DNA of 43,400 bases from the IMG/VR virus record IMGVR_UViG_3300025543_004106, positions 1 to 43,400 of that record; one strand, written 5' to 3'. Shown piece by piece: positions 31,049 through 39,646 of this stretch. The position numbers and the translations under genes were made by a program. Origin of the DNA: a virus. The notes beneath the pieces were generated by a model that ran no database searches, was not told the origin of the DNA, and was given only the letters and a program-made list of their open reading frames with translations. How positions within the stretch are numbered: the first letter of the stretch is position 1; each line of letters starts with the position of its first letter.

Positions 31049-32401
31049 TTATAACATTAAGTCTTTACTATACTTAAACTTTACCGGGTACTTTTTATTT
31101 CTCTCCATGATTCTCTTTATATCCTCTAAAGTACTCTTTCCATCCTCTTTGTGAAAGTCGAAAAGTATTGCATCGTATGTGTATAGTGTTATGAATGTTT
31201 TTTTGTTTCTAAGGTACTTTAGTACGTCTTTTAATATCAGAATATTATTTGATGTTTCCAACGATTGCATCATATAATTCATTAATTTTGCAGGGTGCAT
31301 TTCTTTTAATTCGTTAGTAAAGTGTTTTCCTGATTGTGTATTCCAAACATATCCGTCTTTTTCGTTAAAACTTTTCCACATATTATCAATATACTTCTGT
31401 ATATCCTTAAATATTTTTAAGTTCTTATGTTCTTCTGGTATCTTCCCGTAAATTGCATGAAAGTTAATCTGTTTAGCTTGTAAGTATTGTTCTTCTGATA
31501 TGTCCTCTGTTCCGAAGTAGTTTTTAGCTAATTGCTTATGTGCTGATTCTTTAGATAGTTTGTATTCTATTTGATCAGCTAGTAGACGAAGATGATATCC
31601 GTCAAAATCAAACTCAACAAAAAAATCATTCTTGGGTTTAAAACATTCTCTATATTCTGCGGCTTTATTAATAGCAGCAAAGTTAACACTATTAAAATTG
31701 TTAGTTGGTCTAGATGTTGCATTATAAAGGTTATAGGAAGTGTAAACAGAATTGTTATATGTATTTAGTATAGGGTTTCTCGGTGTATGTATTTTGTTAA
31801 AATCTTCAACGTCTACCCCGACCCCGTTTTGTTCTAAGAGAAAAAATATATTCGTAGCTGTTTTATTATAGAAATCAAAACCGGGTGGTATTACTATACT
31901 ATTATTAATATATATTTCATCGATAAACTTTTCTAGAGATTCGTAAATATCCTCGCATCGCTGGTATAGTTTAGATATAGGTAATATAGTGTTTATATCA
32001 GGTTTATTTTCGTATTTCCTGTAGAATTGATCTATAGTTGGGTTACCCTTTTTATACTCTAATCTTCTATAGTATCGCATTGAATACAAAAGGGAGATAT
32101 CTATAGCTTCTTGTAGATTAAAGTGATATAGTAGAGTTTTCTTGTTTAATGTAAAGAGGGATGGTACTTTTTTTAGTATATCGTAGACACGATCTTTTTC
32201 TAGGTTAATGCATTCGCTATGTCTTATAGGGAGTATATATCCTGTGTTACTTGTTACTGGTCTTATATAGACTCCAGCGGTAGTACTAAGTTTTGGGTGG
32301 TATTGATCATTACTAGGTATGATATCTATAAGACAAGGAGTGTCTTGCACTACTTTTAGTAGAGAATTTACTTGCTGTAAGGATTCTATTATATAAAACA
32401 T
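31049..32401 (-). CDS. Second, divergent family A polymerase-like protein
   Basis: The 450-residue protein keeps a PolA-like palm and fingers: TSRP (229-232), FDFDGYHLRLLA (264-275) aligned with motif A, AKQINFHAIYGK (309-320) with motif B Lys310, Phe314 and Tyr318, and YTYDAILFDF (407-416) with motif C Asp410. Motif A Asp265 and motif C Asp410 remain, but the motif A Glu is His270, motif B Arg is Tyr306 and motif C His/Glu are Tyr409/Ala411. The N-terminal half (about 20-110) aligns by eye with the exonuclease domain of the main PolA but has lost its acidic residues (for example DII instead of DxE). It could be a translesion, priming or accessory polymerase, or inactive. Confidence 0.75.
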   Translation of the reverse strand: MFYIIESLQQVNSLLKVVQDTPCLIDIIPSNDQYHPKLSTTAGVYIRPVTSNTGYILPIRHSECINLEKDRVYDILKKVPSLFTLNKKTLLYHFNLQEAIDISLLYSMRYYRRLEYKKGNPTIDQFYRKYENKPDINTILPISKLYQRCEDIYESLEKFIDEIYINNSIVIPPGFDFYNKTATNIFFLLEQNGVGVDVEDFNKIHTPRNPILNTYNNSVYTSYNLYNATSRPTNNFNSVNFAAINKAAEYRECFKPKNDFFVEFDFDGYHLRLLADQIEYKLSKESAHKQLAKNYFGTEDISEEQYLQAKQINFHAIYGKIPEEHKNLKIFKDIQKYIDNMWKSFNEKDGYVWNTQSGKHFTNELKEMHPAKLMNYMMQSLETSNNILILKDVLKYLRNKKTFITLYTYDAILFDFHKEDGKSTLEDIKRIMERNKKYPVKFKYSKDLML

Positions 32402-32455
32402 TAGTATAACCTTTTAGTTATTATCTAATATATGTATAAAAGTTATATTTTACAA

Positions 32456-33076
32456 CTATTTCGAAGGAGAAGGTATACTAAAAGAGATACTTCCTTGCTC
32501 TATTCTTTCTTCTTCTATTTTATCTGCAGGTGTAGGGGTAACGAATTGTGCATAATCTGTGATTAGTTCTTTTATCCCTTTCATTGTCTTGTTCATCTCC
32601 ATGACAGCTTTTTTATTTACACTTTCAGCACCTAAAAATATACGTCCTTTCACTGTAATGTCTTTTACAGGTCCTTGTAACTCCCACCTTAGTTTTGATA
32701 GTTTTTCAAAACGGCGGGGATTTTTTGATTTAGTATCAAATACTTGTTTAGATATTTCCGTAATTTTAGCTTTATCTATTTGGGAGAAGTACCTATAGAA
32801 TATTTTTGCTTTGTAATCTCTTTCTGTTGGTTTAACTACAGTAGGGAGTACAGGGATTGAAGTTTCTTCAGCAAACGTACCTTCAGTAATATTTATTGTT
32901 AGTTTCTCTGCATTAGAAAAGTCTCCGAATGCAGTGTCTCCTTCCGGTGCATCGTAGTATTCGTTAGCAGATGTCTTTATTACTGTTGGCTTACTGTACC
33001 TTGTTCCGAACTTATCTAATAAGTATGGAGCTAAGTTAGTAGCTATTTCAATAAATTGAGATTTTGGTAAATACAT
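32456..33076 (-). CDS. Hypothetical protein, probable virion component
   Basis: The 206-residue protein begins MYLPKSQFIEIATNLAPYL and has a strand-rich central part (AEKLTINITEGTFAEE, VKDITVKGRIFLGAES). It contains no membrane or metal motif. It directly follows the large baseplate-hub-like gene (13-base gap), so it is probably a tail or baseplate part; no family is recognised. Confidence 0.6.
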   Translation of the reverse strand: MYLPKSQFIEIATNLAPYLLDKFGTRYSKPTVIKTSANEYYDAPEGDTAFGDFSNAEKLTINITEGTFAEETSIPVLPTVVKPTERDYKAKIFYRYFSQIDKAKITEISKQVFDTKSKNPRRFEKLSKLRWELQGPVKDITVKGRIFLGAESVNKKAVMEMNKTMKGIKELITDYAQFVTPTPADKIEEERIEQGSISFSIPSPSK

Positions 33077-33089
33077 TTCTTATATAGTT

Positions 33090-36000
33090 TTAAACAGAGC
33101 CCCAGTACTCCCAGTGCCATAATTCATCCATTGTACCGGTGTTATTTGACAATCTCCAAGGGTTGTACCATCCGTACTTTTTACCAATTTCTGCCATCTT
33201 AGCATACTCTTCAGATTCTATTCTTCCGTTAACGTTGGTAGTTAAGTTTGTGCTACCTCCTACAGTTCTATAAAGGTTTCCGAAATCTAGTGCTCCTCCC
33301 CATCCGTGAGGCGATCTACCTGGTTTTGCTACTCCTCCTCCACCTATTCCCCCTTGGTGTTGTGTATTTCTATATCCGCTCGATACTCTATAAAAGATAC
33401 CTTGTGCTTTCATTTCATCTCTCCACTCGTACCAAGCTTGTGCTGCTGCTGGGTGTAGCATGTATTCTGCTTTTCCTGTTTTAGGGTTAATGTAGTATTT
33501 TGCAGCTCCTTGTGTTTCTCCGATAAACTCCAAGTTTCTTGTATCTATTATTCCATTCCGGTTTAGTTCATTTCCTAGTTTTTTTGCTAAAGGAGATGCA
33601 GAGTAGCTTATTGCTCCTATTCTCTGTGTGTTAATCTTAGGAGCTGGATCTAGTTCGTTTAGCTGTTCCGGTAGGTAGGGTGCCCCTGTTTCTGGGTTTA
33701 TTGCAGGGGTTGCTTGTTGTGTTGGGTCATTACTAGGAGTTCCTGGTCGTGGTGGTACTGGTTCTTTACATTCATCGATAGGCGTAGGTACTACACTGTA
33801 AAATTGAGTTTTAATAGATGTCATCCACTTATTTCCACTTACATCATGTGATAGCCCGGTTATTATAAACCCAAATCTATCGCTATACCCTGCAGGTAGT
33901 ATTCCTTTCTCTATAGTAAATGCCTGTCCTATTTTTAATCCTCCTATCCCTACAGTTGTAAAAGATAATTCTATCGGAATAACTCCTGGTGAAGGTCTAG
34001 GGTTAGCACTGTCTTTATAATAGTCGTCTAAAACGTATTTGTTGGTGTACTCTTTATGTCCGCTCTTTAAACTGTTATGATCCTCTTCTTCATAGTCTAC
34101 ATCCTCCATAATTTCTATTCCTCTCCCTTCTCCGAACTCCTCAAATACATCTGTTACCTCTTCTGCCCATTCTATTACTTTTTCTAGTTGCTTAACTTTT
34201 CTTTTTGCAGCAGCTTCGTTTTGTTTATCAAAATCTTCTTGGGTTATTGTTTTAATAGGGACTGTTCTGTCTATTAGTCCGCGATTCCACTGCAGTAATG
34301 TACTCACATCCTCGTTGTAATTATTTCCTGCTCCTTGTGCTGCTATAGATACTTGTGCTCCTATTTCATTAGAAATTTTACTACTAATACTCAGGTTAGT
34401 AACAGTTGATTTAAGTCCAGTGAGTGATATCATTGAAGGAAGATCTCCTGTGTTTTCAGAGGTAGGGGTCTTTTTTCTATCTATAAGGTACCACATGTCC
34501 TGTTCTTCGTTATAATACTGGTCTAAGTCGTTTATACCTCCTAAAGAGTCGTTTAACGTGGTTAATATCCTTTTGAGATATTCTTGCATATTATGATCTG
34601 CTTTATTTTCTGATTTTAGTAAATCGTCTATAGTTACGCTGAGGTAATGCGTGGAGATGTATATGTTGAGTATATCGTCTCCGTCTCCTTTTAGCAGGTA
34701 ATACCCCAAGTCTTCTTTTATATCATTTACCTCTCCTAAGTCTAATTCTTGATCCCTTCCTGCTATTCCGATTAGGAAAGATCCAAGGCCAAGAGTATTC
34801 ACACTACTTGATAGTGCTCTGCCAAGGAATGTAGTAACTTCACCGAGGGTAGTTAGGGTTTTAAGTTCTTCTGGGGGAACGTGTAATTTAGGTAGTAGTC
34901 CTTTCATAGGATCTATCGAAAAGTGGCTATCTGTTGTAACGTATTTTGCAACTTGCTCGTAAGGTCCACTTGTTTTATTAACATCTGTCTGCCCAGTATA
35001 ATACTTTATTAACTTATATTCGCCACCATCTTCTTCATCCTCACTTGCAGGATTGACAGGAGATACGTAATTATTATAAAAATCTAGAAGAGTTCCTAGA
35101 GATATAAACTGTCCTCTATCTTCAAAGTCATCCAAGTCTCCTGAGGTGTCTAAGTCAATCCAAGTACCAGTGAATTTTCTTAATTTACTGTAGTTACCTT
35201 TCTCCTTTTCGTTTAGCTTATTTATTAAATTTTCATTAGTGAAATTGTCGGTTCTTACTTTAGCTAGATCGTGGAAGAATTTATGAAAAGGGCTAATTAA
35301 CTCTCTTGTATCTTTAGTTTCTTCGTTTTTTACATCTAATGTGTTTGCTGGATCGAATTTAATAGACATTGATTCTAAAATAGATCCTTTTGAAATTAAA
35401 GTAACTTCACAATCGTATCCTCCATCTTGTCTATAACTCCAATTGAAGTTTTTAACATACCCGTACATTGCATCGTAATTGTTATCGTTAGCTTCTCTTT
35501 TTTCATTTAAGTCCTCCTCAATCTGCCTACCGGTTTTGCAACTATCGTTTAAAAATTCATTATATAAACTTCCTACACCATCTTTCTTAAGGCTACCATC
35601 ATTAGTTATATACATACTATGTCCCCATTCCAGTAACATAGAATACCCCGGTCGTAGGTATAATGCTTGGATAACTTCTAAATCTTCCAGTGTCCAAGCA
35701 GTTATTTTTATTTTTGCTTCTCTTAAAGTACCGTAGGTGTTTTTAGATTCTATAGAGACTGTCTCTATTCCTGGGGATGGTCTAAATCCTAAAGAGGCGT
35801 AGTTGTTGTACTGTCTTGTTCTTGGTTGTCCGGCGGATACAGTAATATTCTTATCCTGGTCTGTAGTTAATGTTATTGGGTTATAGTTAGGTGATGTATC
35901 TATCCCTCCTTTAGTGCGGACTGTCTGAGCTTTGGTTCCTCCTAGTAGTACGTTGTTATATGCTAATGTATTATCTCCCTGTATATCTTTAGGCCCTGCC

Positions 36001-36197
36001 TCGAACTTTGCTAATGCAACTACTTCTCCAGGGGTTAACGTATTCACACTAGATACCAATCTAGCCCATGCACCGTTACTGTTCATGTATAACAGCTGGT
36101 CGTTTTCTCTAATTTTAGCACTAAATAGTTCTTCTCTTGCTTTAAGTTGATCTTTTATGCTCTGGGAGAACCCTGATCCTATTGTTTCTACTCCCAT
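33090..36197 (-). CDS. Baseplate hub-like protein with C-terminal M15 peptidase
   Basis: The 1035-residue protein starts with a virion-like region and contains a GTLREAKIKITAW and LRPGYSMLLEWG segment (about 155-200) that resembles phage T4-like hub/gp27-type proteins. The C-terminal about 120 residues form an M15/VanY-type D-Ala-D-Ala peptidase: VSSGYRN, SPHGWGGALDFG (SxHxxGxAxD zinc site) and ELWHWEYWG. So it probably combines a baseplate hub/spike with a cell-wall peptidase that opens the cell wall during infection, like T4 gp5 with its lysozyme. Its ATG overlaps the LysM gene's stop (TAATG). Confidence 0.8.
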   Translation of the reverse strand: MGVETIGSGFSQSIKDQLKAREELFSAKIRENDQLLYMNSNGAWARLVSSVNTLTPGEVVALAKFEAGPKDIQGDNTLAYNNVLLGGTKAQTVRTKGGIDTSPNYNPITLTTDQDKNITVSAGQPRTRQYNNYASLGFRPSPGIETVSIESKNTYGTLREAKIKITAWTLEDLEVIQALYLRPGYSMLLEWGHSMYITNDGSLKKDGVGSLYNEFLNDSCKTGRQIEEDLNEKREANDNNYDAMYGYVKNFNWSYRQDGGYDCEVTLISKGSILESMSIKFDPANTLDVKNEETKDTRELISPFHKFFHDLAKVRTDNFTNENLINKLNEKEKGNYSKLRKFTGTWIDLDTSGDLDDFEDRGQFISLGTLLDFYNNYVSPVNPASEDEEDGGEYKLIKYYTGQTDVNKTSGPYEQVAKYVTTDSHFSIDPMKGLLPKLHVPPEELKTLTTLGEVTTFLGRALSSSVNTLGLGSFLIGIAGRDQELDLGEVNDIKEDLGYYLLKGDGDDILNIYISTHYLSVTIDDLLKSENKADHNMQEYLKRILTTLNDSLGGINDLDQYYNEEQDMWYLIDRKKTPTSENTGDLPSMISLTGLKSTVTNLSISSKISNEIGAQVSIAAQGAGNNYNEDVSTLLQWNRGLIDRTVPIKTITQEDFDKQNEAAAKRKVKQLEKVIEWAEEVTDVFEEFGEGRGIEIMEDVDYEEEDHNSLKSGHKEYTNKYVLDDYYKDSANPRPSPGVIPIELSFTTVGIGGLKIGQAFTIEKGILPAGYSDRFGFIITGLSHDVSGNKWMTSIKTQFYSVVPTPIDECKEPVPPRPGTPSNDPTQQATPAINPETGAPYLPEQLNELDPAPKINTQRIGAISYSASPLAKKLGNELNRNGIIDTRNLEFIGETQGAAKYYINPKTGKAEYMLHPAAAQAWYEWRDEMKAQGIFYRVSSGYRNTQHQGGIGGGGVAKPGRSPHGWGGALDFGNLYRTVGGSTNLTTNVNGRIESEEYAKMAEIGKKYGWYNPWRLSNNTGTMDELWHWEYWGSV

Positions 36198-36502
36198 TAT
36201 CTCTCTTTATTTATATTTTCAAAAGTCTCTAAAGCTTGGTTCTTATTAAACGGTATCCGTAACTGTATGCCTGGTGTTGTATTTAATGAACCTTTATAGT
36301 AATTGTTTGCACTTGCTATAATCCACCACAGATTTGAGTCGCTGTAGAATTCCTGTGCTAGTATGTCATACCTATCTCCGTATGATGTTATAATATAAGT
36401 ATCGTTTTCATTTAACGGTATTTCTGGGTATATAGTAGTGCTTCTATACTGTTTACCGTTAGGAGATTTTAATTTTGTTATATTTCTATATCTATTTGGC
36501 AT
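36197..36502 (-). CDS. LysM-domain baseplate protein, gp53-like
   Basis: The 101-residue protein has the LysM-type pattern DTYIITSYGDRYDILAQEFY, NLWWIIASANN, and IQLRIP, as known for T4 gp53 and related baseplate wedge proteins. It lies between the large repeat-bearing gene and the hub-like gene. Start context AATAAGTTATG is the recurrent one. Confidence 0.8.
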   Translation of the reverse strand: MPNRYRNITKLKSPNGKQYRSTTIYPEIPLNENDTYIITSYGDRYDILAQEFYSDSNLWWIIASANNYYKGSLNTTPGIQLRIPFNKNQALETFENINKER

Positions 36503-36505
36503 AAC

Positions 36506-39397
36506 TTATTGAGGTTGAGGTATAAAAATAGCTTTATCGCTTCCATTAGGGACTGGATTAGTAATATACGGAAGTAATCTGCCTTTACCAACTGCTTCTG
36601 GTATGAAGTTGTGAATTGGTTTAAACTTTACATTACAGTCCATAATTTGCGGTAATTCTTGCATATCATCGTCAACGTTTCCTTCTTGATTTTGAAATGC
36701 TATCTCCCAGTTGTAATCTGTATTCCAGGAGTAATCTACGCTTTCAATGATACCTGGTAATTCATATATGTAGTCTCCTACTGTTACTTTTGCTATAGTA
36801 CCTCTCATAAATTTTCCATCTGCTCCGTATGTAGGTGCAGTAACAGATGCTAATGCTGCCATTTTTCTATATAACGGCTTCATTTCTTTTCTGGTTGCTG
36901 CTGCTATATTAAATCCAATATTTATACTCCTATCGAAGCCTTGGTATGTGTAAAAATTTTCTGCTCTACCTAAGTACTTTGAAGTCTCCCAACTACCTTG
37001 GTAACTGTCGGAGAGTTCTGTTAAAAATGCTCTAAAGTATAGGAAAGTAGTATCTTCTGGTGTTATAATCTGGAAGTTAAATTTTATAAAGTCTCTAGAG
37101 GATTCTCGCTCGTCAGGTGTATGTACGTTTGAGTCTATTCTTCCATTCTCGCCGTTAGAAACTATTTTTACATCTAAGTAGTTTAGTTTATCTATACTTG
37201 CAGGGTCGGTGATTGAATAGTTTGTAAGGTTTTTCTTTTTCCCTTGATTTCCTAACCCTACCCTTGTTTCTTTATTAATAGTAGGAGAAGCATAATTGAG
37301 AGAGTACGAGTTACTTACCCCTCCGTTATAATTATTATCACTATCAGGGTTTCTGAAATCTTGAATGTCTCCTGGAACTCCTCTACCTACACTTTTAGTT
37401 GTTCCGTCGTAATCCCCTGTAATGTTTTGACTTAGTGCAGTTTCAGAGACTGTGTCTAGATAAGCATTGTCTCTTAGAGGTATGTTACCGTCGTTAAAGG
37501 ATATTTCACCCTTTTGCATACTTCGTATATTATCTGCAGTATCTCTATCTGTAAAGGTACTTTCAGAACTATATCTATTTTCTTCTCTAGAGCCTGGTCC
37601 TATAATATCTCCTGTAATACCGCTATTGCTACGACCTCCTACTAATCCCTGTCCAGGGGATTCTGTAGTCTGTCTTATATCTCCTTGTAGAGGGATTGCG
37701 GAACCTGTTAGTGCAAAAAGAGTGTTTTCTTGAGTGGTACTTTTACCTTTTGCTTTATCTTTGTCTACACTAAATACGGAAGCTTGAATTTCTTGGAAGC
37801 CTGTTACTGTTTCTGCGTTGGCTGGTATATTACTACTAATACCAAAGTTACCAGAAGTTGCTGTGGTTTGTCTTGTGTCTCCTTTTAAAGCAACTGCAGA
37901 GCCGGTAAGTGCATTAAGGGTATTTTGTTGAGTGGCATACTTACCTTTTGCTTTATCATCATCTACCTCAAATACAGAAGCTTCTACGTCTTGTAAACCT
38001 GTTGCTGTTTGTGTGCTGCCCGATACATTGCTACTAATTCCGAAGTTACCGGAGGTTGCTGTGGTTTGTCTTGTATCTCCTTTCAGTGAGACTACATTAC
38101 CTTCCTGTACATTTTGAGTGTTTTCTTGGTCTGTAGAGGTTGCTTTTGCTTTCTCACTGTCTATCTGGAAAGGTGTTACTGTAGTCGTATCTCCTGTTAC
38201 TGTTTTAAGGTTTTCAGGTACAGTGCTAGTTACTCCTAAATCTCCAGAAGTTACTGTAGTTTCTCTAGCTCCTTCTTCTTTTACTAAAGGAATTGATGCT
38301 CCAATTTGTGTGTTAGCTATATTGTCTTCAGTCGAATTAGTAGCTTCAATACTTTCAGTGCTGGCAGGACCTATTTCATACCCTTGTCGTGCTGCAACGC
38401 TACCTGTAATACCTTGGTTTGTAGTTCCGAAAGTTTCTTTAGTAGCTGTTGTTGCAGTACCTCCTTGTATTGTTATTACGCTTCCAGATTGAGCGAGAGC
38501 TGGTGTGGGAGTGTCTACTCTGCTTTTGCTGAGTTCTGTTTCTATGTTTCCGAAAGGAGTGGATGATCCTGATGCTTTTAGTACTGATGTTATAGGAGGT
38601 ACATATTCTGGACTTATATTGTCAGGTAGTATAACTCCTCCGGTCTTTGCTATTTCTTGTCTTTCTTGTGCTGAGTAGTTACTGTCGAGGTAATCGTTAC
38701 CTTGAGGTACGAACTCATCTAACGTATTGTCTTTTTCCGAGTACTTGTTTTCTGAAATCTCTCCAAGACCTAGTGCTCCGGTCTTACTATCTATTCCCTT
38801 AGATATTCTATACGTATCGTCTATTGGAAAACTCTCCAAACCTTCTTGAGGGTTCCCATCTGGTATTATCTTTGCCCCTTGAAGTGCTCTAGTAGCTCCA
38901 CTCTCTCCATCAAATCCTAAAAATCCTAAAAGTCCGCTCGGGTCTCCAGATTTTATGTATGTGTCTGGGGTAAATCCTCGTACGAAATGTGTACCCGTTC
39001 CGTTTACAGGTACTTGAGCTAAGGTTGATCCTACAATCTTAAGAACTTGTCCTGCGGCTGCGGCTGCGCCTGCTAGTGCTGCTCCTACATTTGTTGCTCC
39101 ACCTTCTTGACCTCTCTTTTTTGAAGCTGCGGCTTTAGCTTTGCTTGCTAATTCAGAAGCACTTAGTAATGTTTGATTTCCTACGAACTTTAAGCCTGGT
39201 TTATCAACAAGCATTTGAGCGATACGGGAAGTATCGTCAATACGTTTGTTAAGTTGTAACCCAATTGTATTGTCGTTGTTCTGTGGTGGATTCTTTATAT
39301 CTTTTACTACATAAGGAGCCTGTGTCCCTGTTTCGGAGTACTTGACCGAACGCAGGGCATCCATATTACCTTCATTATAGTTCTGTAAGATCCCCAT
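36506..39397 (-). CDS. Large tail/baseplate protein with 65-66-residue internal repeats
   Basis: The 963-residue protein has an Ala/Gly-rich N-terminal third, a central stretch of four to five imperfect 65-66-residue repeats rich in Thr, Ser, Gly and Gln (each with a TTATSGNFGISSN-like core and KAKGK), and a C-terminal about 230 residues with YFRAFLTELSDSYQGSW, YTYQGFDRSINIGFNIAAAT and GDYIYELPGIIESV, resembling conserved tail-tube/baseplate proteins of T4-like phages. The repeats vary, so length may vary between relatives. It lies next to the LysM and tape-measure genes. Confidence 0.75.
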   Translation of the reverse strand: MGILQNYNEGNMDALRSVKYSETGTQAPYVVKDIKNPPQNNDNTIGLQLNKRIDDTSRIAQMLVDKPGLKFVGNQTLLSASELASKAKAAASKKRGQEGGATNVGAALAGAAAAAGQVLKIVGSTLAQVPVNGTGTHFVRGFTPDTYIKSGDPSGLLGFLGFDGESGATRALQGAKIIPDGNPQEGLESFPIDDTYRISKGIDSKTGALGLGEISENKYSEKDNTLDEFVPQGNDYLDSNYSAQERQEIAKTGGVILPDNISPEYVPPITSVLKASGSSTPFGNIETELSKSRVDTPTPALAQSGSVITIQGGTATTATKETFGTTNQGITGSVAARQGYEIGPASTESIEATNSTEDNIANTQIGASIPLVKEEGARETTVTSGDLGVTSTVPENLKTVTGDTTTVTPFQIDSEKAKATSTDQENTQNVQEGNVVSLKGDTRQTTATSGNFGISSNVSGSTQTATGLQDVEASVFEVDDDKAKGKYATQQNTLNALTGSAVALKGDTRQTTATSGNFGISSNIPANAETVTGFQEIQASVFSVDKDKAKGKSTTQENTLFALTGSAIPLQGDIRQTTESPGQGLVGGRSNSGITGDIIGPGSREENRYSSESTFTDRDTADNIRSMQKGEISFNDGNIPLRDNAYLDTVSETALSQNITGDYDGTTKSVGRGVPGDIQDFRNPDSDNNYNGGVSNSYSLNYASPTINKETRVGLGNQGKKKNLTNYSITDPASIDKLNYLDVKIVSNGENGRIDSNVHTPDERESSRDFIKFNFQIITPEDTTFLYFRAFLTELSDSYQGSWETSKYLGRAENFYTYQGFDRSINIGFNIAAATRKEMKPLYRKMAALASVTAPTYGADGKFMRGTIAKVTVGDYIYELPGIIESVDYSWNTDYNWEIAFQNQEGNVDDDMQELPQIMDCNVKFKPIHNFIPEAVGKGRLLPYITNPVPNGSDKAIFIPQPQ
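37660..38480 (-). repeat. 195-198-bp coding tandem repeats
   Basis: Repeat anchors matching CTGT(A/G)GT(T/C) start at 37663, 37861, 38059 and 38254: spacing 198, 198 and 195 bp. Each encodes 65-66 residues; a fifth, weaker unit extends to about 38480. Units at about 37861 and 38059 are the most alike (both encode GDTRQTTATSGNFGISSN), so recent duplication is likely. Confidence 0.8.
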
Positions 39398-39400
39398 TGA

Positions 39401-39610
39401 CTACCCTGGTAAGTTATCTGAATACTTTGGAGGTGTTACTCCGTTTAAATCTAATTCTGATGCCGGTCTGTCGATAGCAGGGTTATTATTTAATGAAGAT
39501 TCCCTGTGTAGTGTAGATTCTGGATCTGCTCCTGGGTTCATTCCTGGTGCTATTCCTTTTAGTCCGAGGTTAGAGTTTACTAGTTGGTTGTTTAAAATTC
39601 CGTTTGCCAT
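39401..39610 (-). CDS. Small structural protein
   Basis: The 69-residue protein (MANGILNNQLVNSNLGLKGI...) is rich in Asn, Pro and Gly and contains no membrane segment. It shares the MANG start with the partial gene at 1-218 and lies between the tape measure and the large repeat-bearing tail gene, so it is probably a tail assembly component. Function unknown. Confidence 0.6.
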   Translation of the reverse strand: MANGILNNQLVNSNLGLKGIAPGMNPGADPESTLHRESSLNNNPAIDRPASELDLNGVTPPKYSDNLPG

Positions 39611-39646
39611 AATTATATTATTTAATTGTTTTATTATAAATAGAAG

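Noticed and set aside
37660-38480. CRISPR-like array
   Set aside because: The repeats are 195-198 bp, diverged, in frame and part of a protein gene; no short direct repeats with spacers.
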